This document shows, in pieces, positions 40,801-50,009 of a stretch of DNA of 64,000 nt (the first letter of the stretch is position 1; the number at the start of each line of letters is the position of its first letter). The notes below the pieces were generated by a model that was not told the origin of the DNA, ran no database searches, and worked only from the letters and a program-made list of their open reading frames with translations. The DNA is from Rhipicephalus microplus (taxonomy: Eukaryota > Arthropoda > Arachnida > Ixodida > Ixodidae). The DNA is taken from NCBI RefSeq assembly GCF_043290135.1, contig NC_134709.1, positions 65,512,556 through 65,576,555 on the forward strand, written 5' to 3'. A program made the position numbers and the translations under genes.

Positions 40801-43006
40801 GCAATTCACAACTCCATACAACGTACAGTTTATTACTTATAAACATTGTATATAACTGTACACCGCTTTGATATTCATGCACACACGTGAGTGTTCAATC
40901 TCACGGGGTCATTAACGGTAACCCCCAAAGATGCCACTGCTTCGGCTGCCCATCATTATTCAGTTCGTGGATATGCCGCGAAATTTCGGTTCTACGATAA
41001 GATAGATTTATTCAAAGCTGACATGGCATTAGGCCATCTTATACTCAACAGGGAAATATTTTTCGTAGAGCCTGGTTATGAATGGGATGCTCGTAGTATC
41101 TATTCATCCATCCAGCCTCCTACAGCGCTAAGAAAAGATGATGCACCAGTTGGGCAAGCCAACGTGGGGCTGTTGTAAAAAATGCAGCCGAAGGCCGACA
41201 GAAAGATCATTCTCCAATGTTTTCATTGTTTTTCATTTTTGGTGACATTAGTGTAAATTACACGTATGCACAAAAATAAGATGTATGAACCGACAGTCTA
41301 CAGGTGGTAGTGTTTCTAATGGCCAAGTATTTGTGCACCTGTGCACATGTCAGGCACATATGACGAGAAGGAACCCACAACTAAAGGGAAGCATGGATGC
41401 AGATTCACTGTGGCGACTCGCTTTCACTGTGAGTCAGGCCTGTAAAACAGGGATATGCAGCAAATTCGAAGTCTGTGGTAGAAATCGGGGTAAGCTCCAC
41501 TTCTTCTTTCGAAGGACACTATCTCTCCGACTTGTCAACACGCGAATCACGACGCAGAAAGCCCAGCACCGACTTTTAATCTATGTGTCAATTAAAAGTC
41601 ATGCACCCTTACAGCAATGAGTATGGATGTCTTGCTTCTCTGAGTCAATTAAATCATATTTTCTTTGTTGCTACAATAGCAATTCCAGCTATCAACCATA
41701 AAAACACACTAGATAAACGATATTTTACAACACTACTATCATTTGTAGGATACCACTGAAAAGCAATTATTGCAATGGTTTTAGGAGAAATTGACGCTAG
41801 TAAGTAGAATAAGTAAGTAGACGCTAGTAAGTAGAACTTGACGCTAGTAAAATCCTATGTGCTGCTTTGCGCGCCGAAGGCGATGCTTTTATCAATGAAG
41901 TTGCTGCGGTATAGTTGTTCCAGCTACTTTGTTTGGTATTAAGATGTTCTAGATAGGCACTAGTCAGGTTTAACAACTTATTGGCATAGCGGGAGCATGC
42001 GTGTTGTATCGGCTGCAGGTGTCATGTGGCGAGAAACCTCGTGATAAATTTCTATTTTCAGCTGGTATGCATATCTGATTTGTGATCGTACACGTCCAAC
42101 CCACAACGGAAATAATCTTGTTGATATCACACCGATCTGCTGGCGGAATTTCATATCGCCAGAAATGCACCTGCTAAGACCATCTCGATCACTTCTGGTG
42201 TAATCTATCGAAATGTAATTTTCCGCTAGGCATTCTGACGGCATCGAAAAGTGCTGCTTTTGCCAGCAAGTGTTTCCAAAGGTGCGGCAAAAGCCTCATC
42301 TTGAACTTTCCCTGGACTACGCCGAAGATGATTAAGGTACACGCTCCAATGACACTTTTCTAGAAGTACGCGGAACCTAACTTCTGCTTTGCAGAGATTT
42401 TCTTTATTAGAGTGCTTAGAATTAGCTACTGCACTGCAATGTACCGTAAATTAGGTATGAATTGAGACTTGATTTTTTTATTAGGTTGCCTTAAGAAAGT
42501 CTAGTTCTATTATTTTCAACATGCTAGCTGTTTGAAATCGACTACAACAGCACTTCTTGAATTCGTTATTCTTCTAAAGGGTGCATCTGTGTTATATTAG
42601 CATATACAGTACTTTGTTTTTGGCATTGCAGTTTTTTAAGTGATTGCATCCTGCAAGTCTCTCCCCTGTTTTTCAACTCGCATTCTCAGATTCCACCACC
42701 CCCACCGAGGTGTCGACGCTTATACGTACAGTCAGAAATAACGCTTCAGGGCGCAATATTTCTCAGATTAACGAACACACACTAATGCGACAAGATTTAT
42801 AAGACACATGTGCAAATTAATAGTGAGACCTAGAAAAGCATAGAAGCATTGGTTTTATGTCGTTTATATTCATTGTAAATTGGAAATCTTGACATTAGGT
42901 GAAAATGGCTTCAAGTAATTGAAGAACAAACTTGACGCTTGTGGAAAGCGTATAACCCGGTGCTTTCTAAACTTATGAACTCAATCTCCACCGGCGTTGT
43001 AAACAG
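40801..43006. other. No genes recognised
   Basis: One open frame of 95 codons (40891-41178, starting M-F-N-L-T-G-S-L-T-V) has no motif I recognise, no splice context and no upstream signal. It may be chance, or a decayed element frame. A small direct repeat of GACGCTAGTAAGTAGAA occurs at about 41790-41850. The rest is AT-rich. Confidence 0.4.
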
Positions 43007-43024
43007 ATATATATATATATATAT
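43007..43024 (+). repeat. (TA)n tract
   Basis: Nine TA units bordering the GC-rich block to the right. Confidence 0.9.
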
Positions 43025-43709
43025 ACATTTACAATTCGGCTTCTAAACCTCGGTGGGTCGCAAGCCCGGCGCTGTGCTTCGCGCGCTAACGCCAACAAAG
43101 ACAGGCAACCCTGAGTGCCACCTCAGCGTGGCAGTGCCGCGCCAGCGGGAACCACTACACGAGAACCGTGGGGCGACGTGGGCTACCCGCTGTTCCCTCC
43201 CTCTTAGTCATGTGAGCATCCGACTCCACTCACACGTTGCCCGTGGCGGGCCTGTAGGAGGTGGGGAGGGCATGATCCGAGGTCGCGGCTCCAACTAAGC
43301 TGGATTACATGGGCGCACCACCACCCGTACCGTCCATGCACCTGGATCATGGAATGGACCGGAAACTTCTCTGCTAGGTGTGCAAGGACCGACTCCTTAT
43401 CAGCGGCATCCACAAACGCTGGATTACAGAGGGACGCAAGCAGCTCCTGCCAAAGCTGCCTAGTCTGTCAGGTCCTGTCTCGAGGAATGCGTTGCCAATG
43501 CTATCGCTACTGAGTCGTCAGATTACAGGAGCTTACCAGTCTGCCAGCCATTCCGGCATTGTTCTGTTCGCAAGGCGAACTTTGGTGTTAGCCTTCCTTG
43601 GGAACACACCTTGGCAGAGTGGACCAGTGTCCACTCGTGTGAACTTCATTTTGTAAGGAACCTCGCCCCCAGACGCTGGGCAACGGAGGCTCACCACCAC
43701 CTCCGGCGT

Positions 43710-43711
<2 letters not shown>
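43025..43711. other. GC-rich block of unknown nature between two (TA)n tracts
   Basis: Base composition changes sharply from AT-rich flanks to a GC-rich block with words such as GGTGGGTCGCAAGCCCGGCGC and CTGGATTACA (43302, 43422). No continuous ORF beyond 92 codons and no protein motif in any frame. It ends at (TA)n 43712, directly before the RTE RT fragment. It could be the 5' region of that RTE or another element; I cannot tell. Confidence 0.4.

Positions 43712-43769
<58 letters not shown>
43712..43769 (+). repeat. (TA)n microsatellite
   Basis: About 29 TA units between the GC-rich block and the RTE fragment. Confidence 0.97.
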
Positions 43770-43773
<4 letters not shown>

Positions 43774-43793
43774 GCTCAGAGTATAACCAACCA

Positions 43794-44360
43794 CTATACA
43801 TAGCCTTCATAGATTACGAGAAGGCGTTTGATTCAGTAGAAATATCAGCCGTCATGGAGACACCGCGGAATCAGGGCGTAGATGACGTATATATGAACAT
43901 TCTGGAAGACATCTACAGGGGATCAACTGCTACCATAGTGCTTCATGAAGAAAGCAACAGAATACCAATCAAGAAGGGTATAAGGCAGGGGGACACAATC
44001 TCCCCAATGCTATTTACCGCGTGCTTACCGGAGGTTTTCAGAAGCCTAGAATGGGAACAGTTAGGGATAAGAGTTAATGGAGAATACCTTAGTAACCTGC
44101 GCTTCGCCGACGACATTGGATTGCTGAGTAACTCAGGAGACGAATTGCAACTCGTGATTACGGAGTTAGAAAAGGAGAGCAGAAAGGTGGGTCTTAAAAT
44201 TAATCTGCAGAAAACGAAGGTAATGTACAACAACCTCGGAAAGGAGAAGCGCTTCGAGATAGGTAATAGTGCACTTGAAGTTGTAAAAGACTATGTCTCC
44301 TTAGGGCAGGTAATAACCGCGGAGCCGTACTTAGCTACGAAAAGAAACCTGGAGACTTAA
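43794..44360 (+). pseudogene. RTE reverse transcriptase core
   Basis: Motifs in order: F-I-D-Y-E-K-A-F-D-S-V (motif A, catalytic Asp), K-G-I-R-Q-G-D-T-I-S-P-M-L-F (motif B), L-R-F-A-D-D-I-G-L-L (motif C, both Asp kept) and G-L-K-I-N-L-Q-K-T-K-V-M. No stop until TAA at 44358-44360, where the AT-rich insert begins. The N-terminal fingers and endonuclease are absent, so the copy is 5'-truncated but the catalytic core is well preserved. Confidence 0.85.
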
Positions 44361-44500
44361 AAAGAGGGTTTATTTATTTATTTATTTATTTATTAGTACT
44401 GTCAACCCTCGCTTGAGGTTCATAACAGGGAGGGAGTACAATATGAGTACAAACAGAACACCTAAAAAAACCGCTAAGCAATAAACACAGCTTCAAGTTC
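44361..44500. mobile_element. Small AT-rich insert with (TTTA)n end inside the RTE
   Basis: Starts with about six TTTA units and continues TAGTACTGTCAACCCTCGC…GGGAGGGAGTACAATATGAG. It interrupts the RTE frame, which resumes at about 44509. Probably a short retroposon in minus orientation with its A-rich tail at left; family unknown. Confidence 0.5.
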
Positions 44501-44508
44501 AGCTTAAA

Positions 44509-44856
44509 TTGAGGACGACGCAGCGAGCAATAGAAAGAAAAATGGTAGGTGTAACCTTAAGAGACAAGAAGAGAGCAGAGTGGATTAGGGGACAAGCAGG
44601 GGTTAAGAATATCATAGTTGAAATAAAGAAGAGGAATCGGACATGGGCCGGGCATGTAGCGCGTAAACAGAATAACCGCTGGTCATTAAGGGTAACAAAC
44701 TGGATTCCCAGAGAAAGGAAGCAGGTTAGGGAGAGACAGAAGGTTAGGCGGGCAGATGAGATTAAGAAGTTTGCGGGTATAAATTGGCAGCAGCAAGCAC
44801 ATGACCGGGTTAACTGGCGGAACATGGGAGAGGCCTTTGTCCTGCAGTGGACGTAG
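44509..44856 (+). pseudogene. RTE ORF C-terminus
   Basis: Open frame reading M-R-T-T-Q-R-A-I-E-R-K-M-V-G-V, K-R-N-R-T-W-A-G-H-V-A-R and N-W-R-N-M-G-E-A-F-V-L-Q-W-T to TAG. This is the conserved post-RT domain of arthropod RTE elements (A-Q-R-A-x-E-R…, W-A-G-H-x-x-R, G-E-A-F-x-Q-W). The same block is at 34884-35210 and, inverted, 32098-32330. Confidence 0.85.
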
Positions 44857-44881
44857 TCAGGCTGATGATGATGATGATGAT

Positions 44882-44885
<4 letters not shown>

Positions 44886-44929
<44 letters not shown>
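44886..44929 (+). repeat. (TA)n tract, left half of the target of the young Gypsy
   Basis: Continues the RTE (GAT)n tail. The right half is 49961-50005 beyond the Gypsy element. The target-site duplication cannot be read because the target is itself TA repeats. Confidence 0.95.
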
Positions 44930-44932
<3 letters not shown>

Positions 44933-45108
44933 AATGAATTAATGACTCTGAGTAACGGACGCTCTGCTGGCAACGAAGAAGACGATGATGATCGGTGGCT
45001 GCAGTAGTAGCTCGCGCACGCCGCTCGCCATTAGCCAGACCTGCCTGATAAAGGACATTTTGCTAAGCTACGTCTGAACCTTTTTCGACGCACAACACCT
45101 CTATTTTA
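44930..45108 (+). repeat. 5' LTR of the young Gypsy
   Basis: Begins TGTAATGAATTAATGACTCTG and ends CACCTCTATTTTA. Short for a Gypsy LTR. Matches 49782-49960 apart from 5 substitutions and one indel (TGATAAAGG versus TGATAAGG). Confidence 0.95.
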
Positions 45109-45110
45109 AG

Positions 45111-45127
45111 TGGTGGAGGAGCCGAGG
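45111..45127 (+). other. Primer-binding-site-like sequence
   Basis: TGGTGGAGGAGCCGAGG begins two bases after the LTR, the usual place for a tRNA primer complement. The tRNA species cannot be named by eye. Confidence 0.55.
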
Positions 45128-45177
45128 TTCCCATCAACCTGGAACTTCGCAATCGGACGCTACCCTCACCGTTCACC

Positions 45178-46389
45178 ATGGCTGCTCCTGGCCCTTGTCA
45201 AGCTGCCTTGCCAACGACAGTGTACTGTACTGGCGCGCCTCGGCAACGCGACCCACCAATTTTTCGCGGCAAGGATGAACAAGACGTCGAGGACTGGCTC
45301 GTCGAGTACGAAATCGTAAGCGCTTCCAACAAGTGGAACGCCTGCGACCAGCTCACAAACGTGCGCTTTTACCTCGCTGATGTGGCCAGCCTCTGGTTCA
45401 AGAACCACGAAGGCGAAATTACCAACTGGTTCGCCTTCAAGACCACCATCTCTGCGGTCTTCGGCCGTCCCGCCATGCGCCGGCTTCGCGCGGAACAGCG
45501 TCTCCGTAGTCGAGTCCAGCGCAGGGACGAGACCTTTACGAGTTACATTGAAGATGTCTTGTCCCTTTGCAAGCGCGTCGATGAATCTCTAACCGAACGC
45601 GACAAAATCAAGCACATCATCAAAGGAGTTGACGACGACACCTTCCAGATGCTCGTCGCCAGGAATCCACAGACCGTCACCGATGTTGTCCAGCTCTGTC
45701 AGGAGTACGACGAGTTGCGTAAGCAGCGTGTCTCGACACGCAGGGCCGCAGAAGATACGGCTGAAGTTTCCGCCCTCGTACACGACGTCGCTGCTGATCA
45801 CACCGTCTTACTGCCCCAAATCAAACAATTCATTCGTGAGGAAGTTGCGCGTCAGCTTTCTCTTGTGGCCGAAGCATCCGCGCCAGTGACCTCGTTAGAA
45901 AAACGTCCACGCCAGGTCATTGAGACACAGGTCACGCAAGCACTGCCTCCATCGCCACCTGTCCCTACGCCGCTGACCTACGCTGCCGTCGTTGCTAGAC
46001 CCCCAGGCCCACCTGTCTCTGGCGCATACCGGGGCACCGGGTCCTCCTACCCTACGACGCTGCCTACATACATGGCACCCCATCCCGTGTCGCCCCCTGC
46101 ACCTTTTGTCGTTAACCCATGGCGCACCTTGGATAATTGACCCATCTGTTTCGCATGCGGTTTCGTGGGACATATAGCACGCTACTGTCGCCGTCGCAAC
46201 TTCCAGCCTCCAGACTATGGGAATTCTGCTAATTACCAGGCTGCCCAGAATCCCCAGCGACCATCTTCTCCTATCACCGACTCATTGTCCCCACGACGCC
46301 CCGTCGATTCTCGCCGGTCATTACCACCCCGTCGCCGATCTGTCTCCCCGATGCTTCGGCGCACGAGCCCCGCTCGAGAGGAAAACTGA
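45178..46389 (+). pseudogene. Gypsy Gag with in-frame TGA before the zinc knuckle
   Basis: ATG 45178 opens a 320-codon frame. The retrotransposon gag (capsid-like) domain spans about residues 20-190, with F-R-G-K-D-E-Q-D-V-E-D-W-L-V-E-Y and A-S-L-W-F. A proline-rich linker follows, then TGA at 46138-46140. The same frame continues to 46389 with a perfect CCHC knuckle (C-F-A-C-G-F-V-G-H-I-A-R-Y-C, 46147-46188) and an R/S/P-rich tail. Thus the stop cuts the RNA-binding domain off the capsid. Gag would form particles with element RNA. The frame end overlaps the pol frame, which lies in -1. Confidence 0.88.
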
Positions 46390-47075
46390 CAGCCGCAGTT
46401 CCGGAGGCAAGAACTGCGTCGTCGTCGAACTTTCTAAGACCTCCTCTTTGTCCGACCAACGAAATTGATGTGCTCGTAGATGGTGTTGCTGTACGTGCAC
46501 TTGTCGACACAGGCGCCGTCGTTTCTGTAATTAGTGAAAAACTGTGTCGCGATTTGAGAAAAGTTACAACGCCGCTTACGAATCTTGCTCTGCGTACAGC
46601 CACCTCCCATTTCATCGCGCCGACAGCTCAGTGCACAGCACGCGTTCTTATTCAAGATGTTTGGTACGCCGTCCACTTTGTTGTTCTCCCACGTTCATCT
46701 TACGACGTCATACTAGGATGGGATTTCCTTTCTACCCATCAGGCCCTCGTCGACTGCGCTCGTGCTGAACTCACGTTGACGAATCCGTGCCTTGATATCG
46801 ACCACCACAGTCCTTCGAAAGTGTTTGCCGCAGCTGACGTCCGCATCGCGCCGTTGTCCGCCGTCCTAGTGCCTGTGTTTTCCCCTGCTGCCACTAACTC
46901 GACGCTCCTGTTCCAACCAATTATAGCTAGTGTGCAACACCGAACCATCGTCGTCCCGTTTGCCGCCATCAACTTTTCCAATGGATGTATTCCGCAAGTC
47001 CATCGATTTCAACCTCACGCCTGGGCAGCAGAAACAGCTGATCAAGCTCCTACAGCGTTTTCGAGCCTCGTTTGA
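46371..47075 (+). pseudogene. Gypsy pol N-terminus: aspartic protease
   Basis: In the -1 frame relative to gag, open across the gag stop (46387). Reads …N-E-I-D-V-L-V-D-G-V-A-V-R-A-L-V-D-T-G-A-V-V-S-V-I with catalytic D-T-G at about 46506, later S-Y-D-V-I-L-G-W-D-F-L (flap-side signature). The frame runs on to TGA 47073, but from about 46980 the homologous reading has moved to another frame (RT ORF 46930-47583). So an indel lies between protease and RT. The stretch G-GAA-AAC just before the gag stop is a possible -1 slip site. Confidence 0.82.
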
Positions 47076-47732
47076 CCACAATCAGCCTTCCTTGGGTCGA
47101 GCGTCATCTGTTGTTCACCGTATACATACCGGTAAAGAGACGCCATTACGGCAGCGTCCATATCGTGTGTCAACAACCGAACGCCGTGCCATCAATGAAC
47201 AAGTTGACGACATGCTGACACGTGGCATAATAGAACCGTCAAGCAGTCCTTGGGCCTCTCCAGTTGTGTTGGTGAAGAAGAAGGACGGATCCATCAGGTT
47301 TTGCGAGGACTACCGGTGTCTCAACCGAATCACGCGCAAGGATGTCTATCCGCTGCCACGCATTGACGATGCCTTGGAATGCCTACAGGGAGCCGAATTT
47401 TTCTCTTCTTTAGATCTCCGCTCTGGATACTGGCAGGTACCCATGGCAGAGGCCGATCGGGAAAAAACTGCTTTCATCACGCCCGACAGGCTTTACGAAT
47501 TCACAGTCATGCCCTTCGGCCTCTGCAACGTGCCAGCTACTTTCGAGCGGATGATGGACTCTATCCTTCGAGGCCTCAAATGAAACGTCTGCCTTTGTTA
47601 TTTAGATGATATTGTCGTCTTTTCAACTGATTTTCAACCCATTTAACCCGCCTCGAGAAAGTCTTCGCGTGTATTTCTGCCGCGGGGCTGCAACTGAATC
47701 TGAAGAAGTGTAATTTCGCCGCTCGAAAGCTT
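46930..47732 (+). pseudogene. Gypsy reverse transcriptase with nonsense codon and 1-bp deletion
   Basis: Open 46930-47583: G-I-I-E-P-S-S-S-P-W-A-S-P, R-F-C-E-D-Y-R-C-L-N, F-S-S-L-D-L-R-S-G-Y-W (catalytic Asp), P-F-G-L-C-N-V-P-A-T-F. TGA at 47581-47583 replaces the Trp expected after G-L-K. The frame then continues C-L-C-Y-L-D-D-I-V-V-F-S (Y-L-D-D 47599-47610) until a 1-base loss near 47635-47641. After it, L-T-R-L-E-K-V-F… reads on in the frame of 47733-49745. All RT catalytic aspartates survive, but the frame is broken twice within 60 bases. Confidence 0.9.
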
Positions 47733-49745
47733 ATGATCCTTGGCCACGTGGTTTCAAAAGACGGCATTCTTCCTGACCCTGCCAAACTTACAGCAGTTTC
47801 AGCGTTTCCCAAACCGACCACCATGAAAGAGCTCCGAAGCTTCATAGGCCTTTGCTCTTACTTCCGGCGCTTCGTCCACAATTTCGCGACGATCATCGCT
47901 CCTTTGACCAAGCTCCTCGCCGGCTCCAGAGACCTTTCAGCCTGGTCTGCCACCTGTGACGACTCTTTCTATGAACTGCGCCGCCTCCTCACGTCGCCGC
48001 CTATTCTGCGACACTACGACCCATCGGCACCCACAGAGATCCACACCGACGCTAGTGGTGTCGGGCTAGGCACTATTCTTGCACAGAAGAAAGACGGCTT
48101 CCAAGAGTACGTGGTTGCCTACGCAAGCCGAACTCTCAGCAAAGCCGAAAGCAACTATTCTGTCACTGAAAAGGAATACCTCAGCATTATTCGGGCGATA
48201 GAAAAATTTCGACCTTACGTGTACGGGCGCTCTTTTGACGTCGTGACTGACCACCACGCCCTCTGCTGGTTGTCGTCATTGAAGGATCCAAGCGGTCGCC
48301 TCGCCCGATGGGCATTACGCCTCCAAGAATATAATATTCGCGTGGTCTATCGCTCCGGCCGGAAACATTCGGACGCAGACGCCCTATCCCGTTCGCCTCT
48401 ACCCCCTGACCCGGACTGCTGCGAAAGTCTAACCTGTGATGCCACTGCCGTCACCATCGCCGACATGCCATCTGAGCAACGCAAGGACCCTTGGGTTACT
48501 TCGATTCTAGACATCCTGGCTGGGCGGACGGCTTCCCCCCCTTCTCGCACGTTGCGTCGGCAATTGGAGCACTTCGCCACTCGCGACGACGTGCTGTACC
48601 GACGCAACTACGCACTCGGTGGACGTCAGTGGCTACTCGTGATTCCACGTCATCTGCGATCCGAAATTTGTTCCACGTTTCATGACGACCCCCAATGTGG
48701 CCACGCAGGTTTCCTGAAGACTTATTCTCGCATACGTCTCCGATATTACTGGCGTGGCATGTACCGTTTTATACAACAATACGTTCGGGCCTCCTCGACG
48801 TGCCAGAGACGAAAAAACCCCCCTTGTCACGCCAGCGGTACCTTGCTACCCTTACCATGCCCATCCCGACCATTCGACCGCGTCGGCATCGATATCTATG
48901 GTCCTCTTTCCAACACTGCTGACGGTAACCGCTGGATCATAGTTGCCGTCGACCATCTCACGCGGTATGCCGAAACTTCACCCTTTCCCTCGTCTACAGC
49001 AAAAGACGTTGCGACTTTCGTTCTTCACAACATCGTATTACGTCATGGAGCACCTCGGGAGTTACTGAGCGATCGTGGTCGCGTATTCTTGTCAGACGTC
49101 ATCACAGCATTGCTGCGTGAGTGCCACGTCGTTCACCGTACTACAAGCGCCTATCATCCCCTGACCAATGGATTGACAGAGCGCTTCAACCGCACCCTTG
49201 GTGACATGCTGTCTATGTATATCTCGTCAGACCACTCCAATTGGGACCGAGTGCTCCCGTTTATCACGTTCGCTTATAATACCGCCATTCAAAGCACTAC
49301 TGGGTTCTCTCCTTTTTTCCTCCTTTACGGACGCGAACCTTCTTGCACTATGGACACCATTCTTTCGTACAAACCTGACTCCTCAGAGTCCACGACTTTG
49401 TCTCAAGCCGCTACATACGCTGAGGAATGCCGCCAACTGGCAAGATCATTCACAACCCAAGACCAAGGACGCCAAAAGCACCACCATGACGCATCAAATA
49501 ACACTACTTCCTACGACCCAGGTTCACTCGTCTGGCTGCATGTTCCTTCTGCTACACCTGGCCTTTCTACCAAGTTGGTCCCCAAGTATCACGGCCCATA
49601 TCGTGTGCTACAAAAAACGTCACCGGTGAATTACCTCATCGAGCCACTGGAACCATCTTCTGACCGACGTCGTCGTGGCCAGGAAATTGTGCACGTCTCG
49701 AGACTTAAGCCCTGCTACGACCCTCCCGTGTTTTTTTGTCCATAG
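47733..49745 (+). CDS. Gypsy RT thumb, RNase H and integrase (long open pol segment)
   Basis: 670 codons open. RT connection: [10 protein letters not shown]…[11 protein letters not shown]. RNase [36 protein letters not shown]. Integrase: zinc region [10 protein letters not shown]…S-S-T-C-Q-R-R-K (the first Cys of C-x2-C is Ser here), core V-G-I-D-I-Y-G-P-L (Asp), S-D-R-G-R-V-F (Asp), N-G-L-T-E-R-F-N (Glu), C-terminal Y-H-G-P-Y-R-V-L and V-H-V-S-R-L-K-P-C; no chromodomain. Integrase inserts element DNA into the genome. Native translation would need the upstream lesions absent. Confidence 0.92.
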   Translation: MILGHVVSKDGILPDPAKLTAVSAFPKPTTMKELRSFIGLCSYFRRFVHNFATIIAPLTKLLAGSRDLSAWSATCDDSFYELRRLLTSPPILRHYDPSAPTEIHTDASGVGLGTILAQKKDGFQEYVVAYASRTLSKAESNYSVTEKEYLSIIRAIEKFRPYVYGRSFDVVTDHHALCWLSSLKDPSGRLARWALRLQEYNIRVVYRSGRKHSDADALSRSPLPPDPDCCESLTCDATAVTIADMPSEQRKDPWVTSILDILAGRTASPPSRTLRRQLEHFATRDDVLYRRNYALGGRQWLLVIPRHLRSEICSTFHDDPQCGHAGFLKTYSRIRLRYYWRGMYRFIQQYVRASSTCQRRKNPPCHASGTLLPLPCPSRPFDRVGIDIYGPLSNTADGNRWIIVAVDHLTRYAETSPFPSSTAKDVATFVLHNIVLRHGAPRELLSDRGRVFLSDVITALLRECHVVHRTTSAYHPLTNGLTERFNRTLGDMLSMYISSDHSNWDRVLPFITFAYNTAIQSTTGFSPFFLLYGREPSCTMDTILSYKPDSSESTTLSQAATYAEECRQLARSFTTQDQGRQKHHHDASNNTTSYDPGSLVWLHVPSATPGLSTKLVPKYHGPYRVLQKTSPVNYLIEPLEPSSDRRRRGQEIVHVSRLKPCYDPPVFFCP

Positions 49746-49769
49746 GTCGCCAGGATGGCTCCTTATTTC

Positions 49770-49781
49770 GCGGGGAGTAAT
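49770..49781 (+). other. Polypurine-type tract before 3' LTR
   Basis: GCGGGGAGTAAT immediately precedes the TG that opens the 3' LTR, where plus-strand DNA synthesis is primed in LTR retrotransposons. Confidence 0.65.
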
Positions 49782-49954
49782 TGTAATGAATTAATGAATC
49801 TGAGTAACGGACGCTCTGCTGGCAACGAAGAAGACGATGATGATCGGTGGCTGCAGTAGTAACTCGCGCACGCCGCTCGCCATTAGCCAGACCTGCTTGA
49901 TAAGGACATTTTGCTAAGCTACGTCTGAACCTTTCTCGACGTACAACACCTCTA

Positions 49955-49960
<6 letters not shown>
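49782..49960 (+). repeat. 3' LTR of the young Gypsy
   Basis: TGTAATGAATTAATGAATCTG…CACCTCTATTTTA; see 5' LTR for differences. Continues directly into (TA)n. Confidence 0.95.

Positions 49961-50005
<45 letters not shown>
49961..50005 (+). repeat. (TA)n tract, right half of Gypsy target
   Basis: About 22 TA units followed by TTATTATTA. With 44886-44929 it formed one tract before the insertion. Confidence 0.95.

Positions 50006-50009
<4 letters not shown>

Larger units (their letters stand above)
43770..44880 (+). mobile_element. RTE-type LINE, 3' part (RT core to tail)
   Basis: RT core (43794-44360) and ORF C-terminus (44509-44856) are separated by a 140-bp AT-rich insert starting with (TTTA)n. 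It ends in a (GATGAT)n tail running into a (TA)n tract. The 5' half with endonuclease is missing. Motif wording (I-R-Q-G-D-T-I-S-P and F-A-D-D-I) is that of the RTE clade rather than BovB. Confidence 0.82.
44930..49960 (+). mobile_element. Young Ty3/Gypsy LTR retrotransposon, disabled by point lesions
   Basis: 5.0 kb with LTRs 44930-45108 and 49782-49960, primer-binding-like TGGTGGAGGAGCCGAGG at 45111, gag, protease, RT, RNase H, integrase and a polypurine tract before the 3' LTR. LTRs differ by 5 substitutions and one 1-bp indel over about 179 bp (my count), so the insertion is fairly recent. Coding lesions: TGA inside gag (46138), frameshift between protease and RT (about 46980), TGA in RT (47581) and a 1-bp loss near 47640. 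The element was probably mobilised in trans or decayed quickly; alternatively some lesions are assembly errors. Confidence 0.93.

Noticed and set aside
40891..41178. 95-codon ORF as a gene
   Set aside because: No motif, no splice or promoter context, near transposon debris; reported only in the stretch description.
43770..44880. BovB element (known from reptile ticks)
   Set aside because: The RT motif wording (I-R-Q-G-D-T-I-S-P, F-A-D-D-I) fits the general arthropod RTE type, not BovB as I remember it; needs a tree.
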